Shown piece after piece: positions 44,364 through 56,043 of a stretch of 64,000 bases of DNA. Position 1 is the stretch's first letter. Each line of letters begins with the position of its first letter. Under the pieces are notes generated by a model, which made no database searches, was not told the origin of the DNA, and saw nothing but the letters and a program-made list of their open reading frames with translations. This DNA comes from Zarea fungicola (taxonomy: Eukaryota > Ascomycota > Sordariomycetes > Hypocreales > Cordycipitaceae), in contig FWCC01000120.1 in NCBI GenBank assembly GCA_900169235.1, forward strand, positions 1-64,000, in the 5' to 3' direction. The position numbers were made by a program, and so were the translations under genes.

Positions 44364-46795
44364 ATGGCAGACGACGAGGCCATTGCCCGGCTTGCCAGTC
44401 CAATACCACCCCAACGGCGACGTCGCCGCCCTCCCCGGAAGTTTGTCATTCAGAGTACATTTGGCAACGCCCGGCGACCTAGGAGCCGGAAGAACCGCCC
44501 ATGCGACGCATGCAGAAAACGTAAAACAGCTTGCATTATTACATCTGACCCACCATGTAAGTCTGAGTGCAGTGAAGCAAAAAGGGGAATTGCAACCGCC
44601 CGTTAATGTGACATTTCGTGATGAAATTTTGTCTTATCGTTGGCCGGTGAAAGAGTTTTGTGATTCCGCATCTTAACCATCTATAGGTCAATCATGTAAA
44701 CGAAGAGGCGTCCCTTGTCTGTCCTCGACATCTAGTGGCGAACCGGCGGTTTTCAACTCTGACACTGAGCAAGCAGCATCCCAACAGTTACAATTTCTAT
44801 CGCCAAGTAGTCATTTCAGTGGATCTACCAATACACCCGCTGTGGCAATCAGCGGCTCCGAGGGCCGGAGTCCAGTGTCCCCAGGAGCTCCGTTTCGTCA
44901 CTCGAGTCCAGCAGTCATCAGGCGGCAACATATCACCGATCTGCCGCCTGAAACTGGACCAACTGTGCTGGTGCACGAGACATTTTTTCATCGTCCATTG
45001 CATCCCACGAATATAGACCCAGAAGCCTCATCCGTCAACAAAAAAACTGCACCTGCTGTCATATATACGCTTGAGGATAATCCCGGACGATGTGCATACT
45101 TCCTGGGTCAATCCAGTGAACAGGACGCTTTTCTGCTGGATGCTTTCAAATACGGTATCCTGCGTGACAACTTCAGCTTCTCTGCCGACATAGCGCAAGT
45201 GCGAGCTCTAAGGTCAATCTCTCCCACCGGGTTAGAGAGCCCAGTGCACTTCTTGTTGTTGCGAATTGAGCACCCAGAACATGTGAACAACGAAAGAGAG
45301 AGAATCTCTGCTGCTGTTGAGAACAAGGTCTCTCCAAATGGCGACAACCTTGTACGACTATACTTCCGTCATATTCACCCGGTTTTTCCCATCGTGTCAA
45401 AAGTGCGATTCCTAACCCGATACCACAACGACAAACAAAAAATACCAGCGTGCCTCCGAGGTGTCATATATGGCCTTGCTTCAGTGTTTTGGAATCGTGA
45501 TGATGCGCTCAAGGCCACCCCCATGCCATTTAAGCAGCATGAGCTCATTGATTATGCATACCAAGTTCTCAGAAGAGAGATTGAGAACCCAAACCTATTC
45601 ATTTTACAAGCTTGCCTGCTACTCCAGCATTCTACACCACCAATGATGGATACACTTGAGGCTCCGACAACATGGACGACAGCGACGCAGGCAACCGCAT
45701 GTGCCCAAATGATTGGTCTGCACGTGGAACCCAAGCAGTGGAATATTGACATCATCGAGAAGCACTTGCGACGAAAACTATGGTGGGCCACGTTCTACAC
45801 GGACTGCTGGTCCTCTGTATCTCACGGTAGTCCGCCACATATACCTGGCGCTTCGTACACGACTACAGCACCAACCATGGATGACTTGCGCTGCGACGAA
45901 GATGTTCCAGAGGATCTGCATTATCTCGTTGAACCAGAGGACAGGCAGTTTCAAGTGTCAACCGGAGCACGATTCCTGCAGCTCATCGACATAGCTCGCT
46001 CGTTGCGCATTGTGCTTGACAGCAACTAGTACGTCAAACATGGCCAAACATAGGCACGCCGACTCTAATGATTCTATCAGTCAGGTCAATGCATCTACGC
46101 AGTCATTACACGATACGACACAGCCTCATACAGAACTCCTCGCCGTGGAGGCGAGCCTTCGAGACTGGAAAAGCTTGATACCCTCGTGTCTGGATGCTCA
46201 AGTGGATCGAGAAGGGGGATGGCACGTCACATCGCTAAACTGTAAGGCGGCGTGTCAGAATTGAGCTTGTCGACTTTTTACTGATATCTCTAGTTCCGCT
46301 ACATCTTTCATTTTACTCGGCCCAGGTGCTTGTTTATCGCGCTCTGATGCATCCATCGACTCGTGAAGCCAAGTTCAATCCAAGCTCAAACCTTCGGAAA
46401 TGGCTGCCTGACGCCCTAACCTCGTTTGACGCATTTCTTCAGTTCCTTTCATATCTAAACTCGGCAAATATACGTAATTTCTGGGGTCGTCGTAAGTCGG
46501 CATGTTTGTTCTCTTGGCAACCTCCGAGGCTAATATGGATGCAGATGCTCGATCGCAACTTATCCTTTGTGGTAATTTTCTCATATTTCTCTTCCTGTTG
46601 TCGTCGGAGAAACATGATATCGAAATGGCGTATGGCTTGCTTGAGAGGTTTCATCAGGTCATTGGTAACCTTTGGGTGGCCAACGACGAAGTGGTGGTTG
46701 CCCTGCTTCGCGCAACTAAAGATCGCATTGACTCATTCTTTACGCAAGCCGCAGAGATTATGCGCCATGGAACAGAATCGGGTAATTCTGTTTAA
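44364..46795 (+). CDS. Zn(II)2Cys6 transcription factor, Dal81/TamA-like layout
   Basis: Regulator of 714 aa: exons 44364-44556, 44687-46028, 46081-46241, 46294-46491, 46545-46795. A basic N-terminus (PPQRRRRRPPRKFVIQ) precedes the zinc cluster CDACRKRKTACIITSDPPC, joined across intron 1 to QSCKRRGVPC, giving the full six-Cys pattern (C-x2-C-x6-C-x7-C-x2-C-x6-C). The middle domain contains LVRLYFRHIHPVFPIVSK, IPACLRGVIYGLASVFW and LRRKLWWATFYTDCWSS, a layout resembling Dal81/TamA, the co-activators of allantoin/GABA/urea catabolic genes in yeast and Aspergillus. Being between an NCS1 permease (divergent) and a hydantoinase fusion (convergent, 52 bp apart), it is the obvious candidate regulator of both. 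The TamA likeness is by layout and needs a search. Confidence 0.92.
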
Positions 46796-46847
46796 TATGC
46801 AAGCTAATGGTTAAATCTCATTTATTATACATATTTTGGTCATATAC

Positions 46848-49800
46848 CTAGCAGTTAAACTCCTCTATTACACTCTTGGCTTTCGTAAACTCTTCTCCGG
46901 GACCCACGACAGGCATCTCCAGCCCAAACCCAGCCGGGCCACCGACTTTTATAGCTCTTTCCGTCATCCAGACTGGGTGTGCTGACAGCGCAATCACATT
47001 GACATGCAGACCATACCGCAAGTCTTGTGATCCAATAGCTTCCCCGTCTGGACCAAGAATTGAGATGAGGTGCGGAACCGTGCATACCACTTCCTGTGAT
47101 TCCTTTGAGCCAGTGGCGTCACAATGGGCTGCATAGAGGTACTCGTTCTGGAATGGCACAATCATGTGCTTATCAGGAAATCCTTCAGCGTCGGTCGAGA
47201 TATTTTCACGCTCCTCTTCCCTCAAAGGTGCGAGAATGGCAGCACCCATGGTGTAGCCGCCGCCGAGGAAGCGATGCACGTCCACGATTTTGCCTGTGAA
47301 CAGAAGTTTGCCAGCGCAAACATTGAACTTTTTCTGTCAGTAAAGCACACAGTATATTATGGTACGGCAGACTCACTATTGCGTCAATGTAGTTTGTTTT
47401 GTTGCGACGAGCCAGATGAACAGCTCGGCCTAGGTACCAAGCCTGGGAGTGCGTGTTTTGCACCGTAGTCGACTTGACTACGGAACCAATCATCGGATTC
47501 GAAGAAGACGCGCAGGCCAGGCCCAGTTCTACTGCAGTTGTCCTCAGCATCTTTTCCAGTCGAGCAGGCGATTCAGTTTTCTGTGATGTGTCAGGTCATT
47601 TGCTTGAGTGCCACTTGAGGTACGAGATGGCTTCTTACCGTAATGACGGTCGCGTTTCCCTTGGCATCAGTAAGGGAGCATGGAGTCAAAGGGTGGCCAT
47701 AAACACTAAACGTCACTGTATCATGTCAGTGCCTGTGATAGAAACATGTGCCTTGATCAACGTACCGTGGTACTTTGTAGGATATGCCCTGCCCATTCCG
47801 TCCGCATCAACCACGGGAATGTCATAGTGGCTGCTCAAGGGGAAAACGGCGAGGCCGTTACCACCACCGCTGTGAACGTGTCAGTGTGAACTTGTACACG
47901 AATCGAAAAGTATGTTGCACCTACATTTCCTCGGCCAGTACAGCGTGGAACTTTTCAATACCGCGAGTGATTTTAATAGCGTCAATTGCATCGATGAGCT
48001 CATTGCCACCAGAAATACGCTCGTTGATGACGCTGGGGCTACCGTACCACGCCCCGGAGGCCACAACATCGTTATCCTTGAGCGCCTCGGGCGAAATGAT
48101 TCGCATCTTCCCTTGGCCGCCGGTGCGCAAAGCATTCAGCCCCTTGAGAAACTCATAATATGTTGGTCCACCACCACCAGTGCCAAGTACACCACAGCCA
48201 GTCGATATGAGCTCCAGGTCAACTTCCGACACATACCACACGCCGCTTCTGACATTTGGACGGTAGGTTGCTAGATCAACGTCGAGACTGGGTCGAGTGG
48301 TTGGCTCCAGAGCATTTGACACACTGACTTTATTCGTCTCGGCCTCCTCCTCGTATCCATTTATGGCCACGGTGGAGTTATGGTAAGTTTCTAGATCTTC
48401 TGGAATGGCCAGTTTTCCAACGGCCCTGACTTGGATGCGAATCGTGATCTGTGACATGTACGACAGGGGCATCTTGTTTATCTCAACAATCTTAACGTCG
48501 TCCCTCATCGCTCCCTTTTCAACGGCAATATCAATGGCCCGTTTGCAGGCTGCTTCAATAACGAGCTTTTCGTCCTTTCCGTCGAGAATCTCGACAGTGT
48601 CCACCTCGCCAGAGACCTTGCCAATGGCCGCACCAATAGCATTTGCAGCTCCTTGGTGAATAGGCTGGATGCACTTTTCAACACCTGCCAGCTGGTCGGG
48701 GACAAGCAGGGCGCCACCACCGACGAGGAGAACTGTCACTGGTGCCGCCGACACTTTCATCTGATCAATGACCCTCTCCAGCTTTGCTTTGATATCCAGG
48801 CTTGCGAGTTCTATGGTTGACGCAGCCACATCATGGACAAGGCTTGCATCGCCCAGAGCGGCCCTGCCCGACGCAACGACGACATCGGTCGCTGTCAGCA
48901 TGGAGCCGCCAAAGACCTTGGCTAGTTTGTGGATGTAGTGGCCCACAGACCCGGGACCGACAGAGACAGAGTCGCCCTCGACAGTGACTTTGCTGCCGCC
49001 TCCAAGTCCGATAGATACCACTTCGGGCATGGAAAAGGCGGTGCGAACGCCTGCAATCTCAACAAACCCAGGTGCCTGCCGAGGGAAGCCCGATGGGAGC
49101 AGAGCACAAACATCTGTCGTTGTTCCACCAATATCGACGACAAGAATTTGCGTTTCCTCGGCTTCATTGCCATTGGAGTCAGCCTTATGGTCACCATTTG
49201 TGGTCGTGCCATTTGGCGTTCCGTTGACATTCGCGACGTCAGCATCGGCGTCCTTCGCGGGCGTCGTCCCGTGATCAACGCCAGCTAGGAATGCTGCTCC
49301 CGTCATGCTGTTTGTCGGACCACTGGCAAAAGTCTTGATGGGAAAGTCGGCTGCCGCCTCAATATCAATCAGAGTGCCATCATTCTGAGACAAATAGAGC
49401 GGGCAGCCAAGGTGCAGGCGCTCCATGGCTCGCCGAAAGCTCTTCTTGACCCGCTGGCCAGTTCTCAGAATCGCAGCGTTGAGAATCGTCGCATTCTCGC
49501 GCTCCAACAGGCCTGTTGGACCAATGTCATGCGAGCAGACGACTCGAAGATGTGGCACTGCCTCGAGCATGATCTCCTTGGCGCGCTCCTCGTGGATGCC
49601 ATCGTGGTCGAGAGGCGAAAAGACGCCAACGAGGGCAGCCACTTGAATGCCTGCTGTCGCAATCGCCTTGGCGGCCTGGCGAATCTCGTCTGGGTCAAGA
49701 GGCGCAATCTGCCGTCCGTCCATCTCCAGGCCGCCGTTTAGATACGTGACGCCTCCGTCAAGGATAGCGCGGAGGCCGACGGGGAAGCCAGAAAATGGCG

Positions 49801-50113
49801 GTATCTGACGAGTAAAAGGGCCGCAGAGACGGACGACGGCCACTCGGTCCAGACGACGAGCATCGGCCTCGACAAGAGCGTTGATGAAGTGAGTTGTGCC
49901 AATGGTGACACTGAGGACACGTCTCTGATCAATGGCAGATTTGTCTAGGACAGCCCGGATGGCTTCTTCAATGCCCGTTGTAATATCTGGGCTTGTCGGA
50001 GCCTTGTAAGAAGCAAGGACTCCCCGACCTGGGCTGTCTAAAGCCTTGATGTCGAGGATGGCTGCATCCGTGTTGGTGCCGCCGACGTCGACGCCAATCC
50101 GGTATAATGACAT
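46848..50113 (-). CDS. Hydantoinase A/oxoprolinase - DUF917 fusion protein
   Basis: Two-domain enzyme, 1019 aa. Exons (minus): 50113-47925, 47869-47766, 47715-47639, 47580-47377, 47333-46848. Residues 1 to about 560 are a HyuA/oxoprolinase-type ATP-binding domain with phosphate motifs YRIGVDVGGTNTDAAILD and ILVVDIGGTTTDVCALLP, plus TIGTTHFINAL and FASGPTNSMTGAAFL. A Gly/Asn/Asp-rich insert (about 281-321) separates the halves. From about 625 the DUF917 domain follows: GVLGTGGGGPTYYEF, VVASGAWYGSPSV, EIGGGNGL, DADGMGRAYPTKYHVTFSVYG, VDVHRFLGGGYTMGAA and GLHVNVIALSAHPVW. HyuA-like proteins open hydantoin or 5-oxoproline rings with ATP. DUF917 has been linked to (S-methyl) thiohydantoin desulfurisation, as far as I recall. 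No HyuB partner lies in the window, so the exact reaction is open. Confidence 0.9.
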
Positions 50114-51300
50114 GCTTTCTTTAGGAATTATGTAGGTTTAACCTTGAAAGAAGTTTAATCAGAATTATGTCACTCTCGATAAGTATATACTGAACTATTT
50201 TCTTTACTTTGGTCAGCGGGGAAGTGATGATTATTAAATAGGATGGTGGATCACTGTATGGCGCCATCGCGAGAACATGGCCTTTCTGCCGTAGACCTCA
50301 CAACGGACCAAGTCAAACCAAACGCGGTATCGTGGGTCGGAAACAAAAGAATGGCGCGATCGGCAAAGCGTCGCTCAAGTGGACTTGTCATGATTCTGTG
50401 GCTGTTCAACTACAAATGTCGGCCAATGTTGGCAGTTCGTTCGCCGAAACCGCTTCGTTTGCCGACGCAGCGCCACTGTTGGTTTGCCGGCTGTTGGGTC
50501 CAAGTTCGCCGGTCGGAGATAGTTGGGAAGCTCAGCTCGTGTGAGTGTAAGACTAGTGCGCATTCATTTGCCGTCCCGTCTTATTCCTGCTATCGTTTAT
50601 TGGGGCGTTTACACGCCATCCGAAGCGCCGCGTACTATTGAATTGCAGTCGCTTTAAGCCGTGCGATGCCGCTGGTATAGAATGCCTATGCACACCGAGA
50701 TTTCTGAATAATTAAATTAATAATCAAGTAAATGTTTTGAATGAGTTAGTGTTCCGAAAAGGCCGTTACGTGTTTCTCGCGCCACCCCTGGCTATCGGGT
50801 ACTTTTACTACCTGCTCAATTAAGTGCTCAGTCGATCAATGGGTTACCTCAGTGCTCACATTGGCATGATTAAAAATATGAGTGAGAATAAAGTTCTTCA
50901 TATTATTTCTACGGTGCTTCTATAGCTTCTGATCTTCTGGTGAATGTCTTTTATTTACTTTGACTTTTGGCCGACAACCATCGCTCCGTACTAATAGCAT
51001 TCTATCGACGTGCCTTCAATGAAAATGCCATCTTTGCCATGCTTTTTTGCACTTTTTGATATGAAATTTTTATCCATACGCATGGCAGGCAAGAGTTAAT
51101 TTCCGAATGGCTTATGCCAGCCTGATTTATAGCATACCCTGTGACGTATGCACCAGGGTACTGTGGCCGACAAAGAAGGATCCCCAACCAACTATGTCTA
51201 GCCTCGAGAAAGCGAAGTGTCTTATGCCTAGAAAGCCCCATCAACACTCTGATTGACCTGGATCATCTCAGACGTCTCGCCGTTATAAATTCCCATCATC
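50114..51300. promoter_or_regulatory. Divergent promoter, hydantoinase fusion / DAO-3
   Basis: A 1.2 kb intergene between two divergent metabolic genes. A 10-bp palindrome, ATGGCGCCAT, lies at 50258-50267, and CGG/CCG triplets are frequent at 50330-50530 without a clear spaced pair. No gene is supported. Confidence 0.45.
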
Positions 51301-52863
51301 ATGGACTTTACACCCGTTGCGAATCCCACGGCACCTTACTGGCTCTCGCAGCCACACAACCTCGCTAGCTTCTGCTCCTCCGAAGTGGTGCCAGAACAAG
51401 TCGACATTGCCATCATCGGAACAGGCATCGCCGGTGTGCTAACAGCATATCACATCCTCAAAGGCTGCGATGGGAAGAAGCCCCCATCCGTCATGCTACT
51501 TGATGCGCGTGATGCATGTTCCGGCGCTACAGGGCGCAATGGGGGCCACATCAAGACCAAGCTGGACTCACTAAAGTCGTGGTACGAAGCACACGGCCCA
51601 GAGGCGGCCGCAGAACTTGTCCGCTGGGCCGAGGCACAGCGTCATGCCCTGCAGGCCATTGCGGAGGAGGAAAATATCGACTGCGAGTTTCAGGTCCAGC
51701 GATCGTTTGACATTTTCTTCGACGAGGCTCATGCGGCAGAATTAAAAGCGTGGCTCGTTGCACGAAAGGAAGACGGCGTCTCCTGGCTGAAAGACACCCA
51801 GTGGGTGGAAGGGCCGCACCTTGACAGAGTAAGAATCATTCCAGGATATACTGCCTACCGTGAAATTCTTCTTTGGTTTGTCGCTAATTATGCCGTCGTT
51901 TTGCAACTATTAGATTACTGGTGTGAAGGGGGCCGTCGCCGCGTTTAGCTCACCTGCTATTTCACTCTGGCCGTATAAGCTCATAACCGGGCTGCTTGCA
52001 CGTCTTGTCGACCTCGGGGCTACTCTGTACACCAATACACCCGTCCATGCCGTTCAAGGCACCCCGTCTTCTCCTTCTGTTCCAGGCACGCCCGTCACTA
52101 TTTCAACATGCAAAGGCGTCGTCCGAGCCACCAAAGTCATCTACGCTACCAACGGCTACGTCGCAGGGCTGCTGCCCCAGTATCGTGGTGTCATTGTCCC
52201 CATCATTGGGCAAAACTCCAGAATCGTCCCCAACGAGGCCACGCGACAGCGAGTGCCAAGCGTCGGGCACACGTATAACTTTCACTACACCGGTGCATGG
52301 GCGGACTACCTGAATCCGCGGCCTGACGGCGCCATCATCCACGGCGGCGGTGGGCGAAGTTTCCGCAAAGACCCCGCCGACCGCAGCCGTACATGGTTTA
52401 ATACAGTAGACGAATCTGCGCTGATCAGTGACCAAGTGACAGACGACTTTCAAAAGTTTGATCAGGAGCACTTTTACGGCTGGGAGGACAGCGAGTCCAG
52501 AGTAGATTCTGCTTGGACAGGAGGTAAGTCTGCTCTTTGTCGTTTACACTGTTGTAGAAAAAGAAAAGGAACTGGTCTTTTTTTCTTCTTGTTGCTTCCA
52601 TCCTCATCTAATTTCTCCTCATTTTAGTCATGGGCATCACAACGGATGGCCTTCCCCATGTTGGCAAAGTGCCTGACACGGATAATCAATGGATCCTGGC
52701 TGGGTTCAATGGTGGTGGTATGGTGCTAATACCTACCATGACACAAGGAATTGCGAAAATGGTACTGGAGGGCAGTCAACTTGAGGATACGAACATTCCA
52801 GTACTCTTCAAGACCACGACAGCAAGGCTTTCAAACGTTTTTCCGGGTGTTGCAGAGGCGTAG
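51301..52863 (+). CDS. FAD-dependent amine/amino-acid oxidase, DAO superfamily (DAO-3)
   Basis: Third DAO-family paralogue: exons 51301-51828, 51914-52523, 52628-52863; 457 aa. The FAD motif is VDIAIIGTGIAGVLTAYHIL (about 36-55), with CSGATGRNGGHIKTKLDS after it. Intron 1 (HLDR|ITGVKGA) sits at the position shared with DAO-1 and DAO-2, before SLWPYKLITGLLARL; intron 2 interrupts AWTG|VMGITTDGLP. The C-terminal loop reads GFNGGGMVLIPTMTQGIAKM, a Gly replacing the His seen in the paralogues, so substrate handling likely differs. LNPRPDGAIIHGGGG is well conserved in fungal members. It is divergent from the hydantoinase-DUF917 gene (1187 bp between starts), suggesting that it oxidises an amino acid or amine freed by that pathway (inference). 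Confidence 0.9.
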
Positions 52864-53139
52864 AAAGTCACAACTTTACTGGGGGCTTTCTAGCTCATCT
52901 ACGGGTTTCACGCCGGGCTACTGAAGAATGAGTATTATGGCAAGTGAATGATTGTATTGTATAGTCGCTAGGGGACTTTCAACACTAAAAATAAGATAAA
53001 GCTCAAGTGTTAACCTGGCTTCCATTTGTGTGCTGTTTTGCTCGAACAAGTTGTTGTGGGAAGTGATTGCTCAACCCCTGCCACAGTGAAGCCCAATAGC
53101 CCGTATAGTCAAAACTTTGCCATTTGACGCACGGTGCAG

Positions 53140-53550
53140 TTAATTTTCACACCCGGTGCCTCTGTTGGAAAGGCAAATCGCAGTGGCTTGGCTCTGACCG
53201 TGCAGATGCACATTCTTGACAATTCCAGACTCATGCTGGCTCGTGCAGCCGTTTTTCAAAGCGCTAATGTATGGAAGCAAATCCTGAGAGGCTCCAACGA
53301 CATTGTTACTCCAAGACACAAAGCAGGAGCCGTTACGGAGCGTGCGGGGGCTCGCAGTTTGCAAGTTGGCGGAAGCGGTGCCACTTGCGATATCATTGTA
53401 GAGATTATCGCAATCGCTGGGGTTGCCGGGCGCATGCGAGGAATCGCAAGCGTAATCATCTCGCTTCGCAAGCGCCGTATCCTGCTTCAGGACAGCGGCC
53501 GAGGCGGTCCATGCAGAAAGAGTAGTAAGGGCAATGACACGAAGATGCAT
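53140..53550 (-). CDS. Small secreted six-cysteine protein (SSP-1)
   Basis: 136 aa with a clear signal peptide (MHLRVIALTTLSAWTASAAV) and a Lys-Arg site, ALAKR, that Kex2-type proteases could cut. The mature part has six cysteines in the order CDSSHAPGNPSDC, GSCFVSWSNN, GC, AICLSNRGTGCEN, probably three disulfides. SSP-3 (56044) is a clear paralogue with the same six cysteines and the same CEN C-terminus. The core SC-VSWS ... GI-KNV---G--TAICLSNR--GC recalls a family of small secreted fungal proteins of unknown role; I do not assign a Pfam name. Secretion, small size and disulfides fit an effector or cell-surface protein, but no activity can be claimed. Confidence 0.8.
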   Translation of the reverse strand: MHLRVIALTTLSAWTASAAVLKQDTALAKRDDYACDSSHAPGNPSDCDNLYNDIASGTASANLQTASPRTLRNGSCFVSWSNNVVGASQDLLPYISALKNGCTSQHESGIVKNVHLHGQSQATAICLSNRGTGCEN

Positions 53551-54338
53551 CTTGGAAGAAATTTAGGACAAGTAAGTCTCTGAATGGGATCGACGAAAAG
53601 ACGAGGAGAAATGTGAGCACCAACTGTGAGGCTCAAGTATAAACGGTTCTTTGCTGATGAAAGGAGAACAATTCACAAGCCAGTATGGGAATACGTCCTT
53701 TATAGTCTCCTTTCATTGCATCCCTACCCCTCCGGCTACAGTATTCCTAGCTAGTCGTTAGACAGTGTCAATAGCTGTTGCTCCTCAACCGAGGGCTCAT
53801 CTGACTCCAGTGACTAGGCATACCTTCGTGTTGTCGGATTATCCCAGCCAATCAATCAATAATCTATGGGCTTGTTAGGTAAATTTTCCTTGTTCACTCT
53901 TATTATTCGGATAGTTCACACCAATAATGATTTGAAAACCATGCCGATATGGAGTTCTGATGTACAAGGCCTTATTCCCGACAGTTGGCGGACTTGGCCA
54001 TTGCGTCTAAGAGGCTTACGCTGATTGGTTGGAACCTGCCGGTCAGCAGTCTTGTATTAAAAGTTTCACTGCTCCATGCTATGCTTACGATCGTAGGGAC
54101 GATTGGTCTGAAATCGCCGGTTTATTGAATGTCATTTTTTGTCATGTTAAATGCCACGGCGCGTTTTGACCAATAGGCCTTGCAAGGAGTAACCATTGTT
54201 GCAGGCTGTGATTCTGCATAAAGGACAACCATGCTTTGCGATGATCAAGAAAGTAATACTATCGTCATCCAAAGCACACTACGCACTCAAACCTTAAACA
54301 TAGCTTAACCGCGCACAAAGAAAATCATCAAGACAACT
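53551..54338. promoter_or_regulatory. Divergent promoter of SSP-1 and SSP-2
   Basis: A 788 bp gap between divergent small secreted protein genes. No gene or clear repeat was seen. Confidence 0.45.
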
Positions 54339-54971
54339 ATGAAGTTGAATACCTTGTACCTGTTAACCGCCTGCTTCGCCGGCGCGGCCTTGGGATATAG
54401 CAATGGCGCTAAAATCTATGCCCAAGTCAGCGACGTCGACCTTGGCCACGGATCTACCGTACACGAGGGTGTGACGTATGCTTTCAACCCACAACCGGGT
54501 GAGAATTGGTACATTTCCAACTCGGCCGGAACCGATGTACCGCACTGGATTTACCTGCCTGAGATGAAGGGAGCCGAAGCCATCCCTACCGGCGAACTCG
54601 CCGCCAGCCAGGCGGACCATCCTGGAAGCAACCTCACCGACAGTCAGCCTGTCGTCGCGCTCGACAAGCGCCAGCGACCACCTGACTATTTGAACTATTA
54701 CAACGTGATCCGTTGCAGCGATTTTGACGCCCAAGACAAGCCTGTGACGCTAAATCAATGCGTTTGGAACAAAGCGCTAGTTGCTTGGTCGTCTTCATTC
54801 ACACCTGCCGGGGCAAGCTGTCGCTTCATTACCAACTATTACAACTCTGGATGCGGTTTCCAAGCGTCATTCTCTGGATATATTACACAGACCTTCGATT
54901 TTGCGGGATGTTTCACCACATCGCGTCCGTTCTGTTCCACGTTCTCCACTTGTTGTGTGTCGGGCTGCTAA
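54339..54971 (+). CDS. Secreted cysteine-rich protein with a Kex2-type pro-region (SSP-2)
   Basis: 210 aa, single exon. The signal peptide is MKLNTLYLLTACFAGAALG. A ~90-residue pro-segment contains one N-glycosylation sequon, SNLT. A Lys-Arg site, VALDKRQ (110-111), then releases a ~99-residue C-terminal domain with nine cysteines (126, 141, 161, 172, 191, 199, 205, 206, 210). It is aromatic- and Asn-rich (PDYLNYYNVIRC, FITNYYNSGCGF) and ends with FSTCCVSGC. The prepro layout with a cysteine-rich mature part is typical of fungal secreted defence or effector proteins, but I recognise no named family. Nine cysteines leave one unpaired or used for dimerisation. It sits between the paralogous SSP-1 and SSP-3. 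Confidence 0.75.
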   Translation: MKLNTLYLLTACFAGAALGYSNGAKIYAQVSDVDLGHGSTVHEGVTYAFNPQPGENWYISNSAGTDVPHWIYLPEMKGAEAIPTGELAASQADHPGSNLTDSQPVVALDKRQRPPDYLNYYNVIRCSDFDAQDKPVTLNQCVWNKALVAWSSSFTPAGASCRFITNYYNSGCGFQASFSGYITQTFDFAGCFTTSRPFCSTFSTCCVSGC

Positions 54972-56043
54972 GATGGAAATCATCTGAGAAGGGGTTGATG
55001 AGTCTCGTGGAAGTGTGGAGTTATCCAGGCTGTGGCTAGTTCTAGACTTGGTATGTTAATGTCGACACGATCATCAACCATTGAAACGTGCTCCGTATGT
55101 GAAGTGTTGTAGTGTCAGAGACGGGCGTGGAGGTTGTTATTAGGCCTCCTTTTCTCAATTTACATGGCAAACCCTACTATACTAAATGTATGGGATTCAC
55201 TTCTAGCTACTGCAGTATCGGATATGTGTATTGAAATTTCCGTGGCCGGTGATTCCCTGTCTTCCACTTGCTCATAGTTTCTTTGTTCATCGCTCGGGAA
55301 TGAAACCTCAAATCCGGCAAATTGCCCAGATGTAAAATGGTTTCGTTGTCAAACAGAAATAATGCAAAAGATGCATTAAACTGTAGCAGAGTCTTAGCTA
55401 AATGAAAGACCTATCGTTCAGGGTGCTCTTGGGAACACTTGCGCATTACGGGGAATACCCAAGGAGTTGGCTATACACTACTCTGCATAAAAAGTCTAAA
55501 CTATCAAATTAGCAATTCCCCTTATTAGATAGGGGTTGGCATCTTGCATAAGGGCTTCATTTCCCTTGAATTTACTCTGTAGACCTTCCTAAGTGCTCTG
55601 GCCGTCCTCAGTCAGACGCACGCGCACTCAATCTAAGTTTGTTGTGGCAGTATGAATTGACCCAAGGGCCAGTACTTCATTAGAGTTGGACTAAAATTTG
55701 ACTGGTCCAAACTTCCCGACCAAGGAGGAGAATGTAGTGGAGTAACGTGGAAAGCAAATTTACACCAACTCTGCCAGGCTTGATTGGTTTAAACAATCCG
55801 ACATCAGATATGGAGCAGTAAGGCACAGGTTTGTACGTGACAATACAGATTCCTACTGCCAGTACTGACAATAGTAGAAAGTAGGATAGCTGGCATTAGA
55901 ATAGGTATATATACTCATGGCCACCTCATCTGGAAAATGAAACTGTTCAGAATAACTCAAAACAGTATCTAAAGAGAGCAATTCTTCTTCACACAACAAA
56001 ACCCATCTTACATATCAATTTGTTTGATTTCAACTCACTCAAG
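54972..56043. promoter_or_regulatory. Intergenic region upstream of SSP-3
   Basis: A 1.07 kb gap. A TATATATA box at 55906-55913 lies 131 bp before the SSP-3 ATG. No other feature is supported. Confidence 0.45.

Noticed and set aside
47716..47765. Hydantoinase exon 3 starting at the AG before TGTTTATGG
   Set aside because: That acceptor gives a stop; the upstream ATACAG acceptor restores KYHVTFSVYGHP, which fits the DUF917 pattern.
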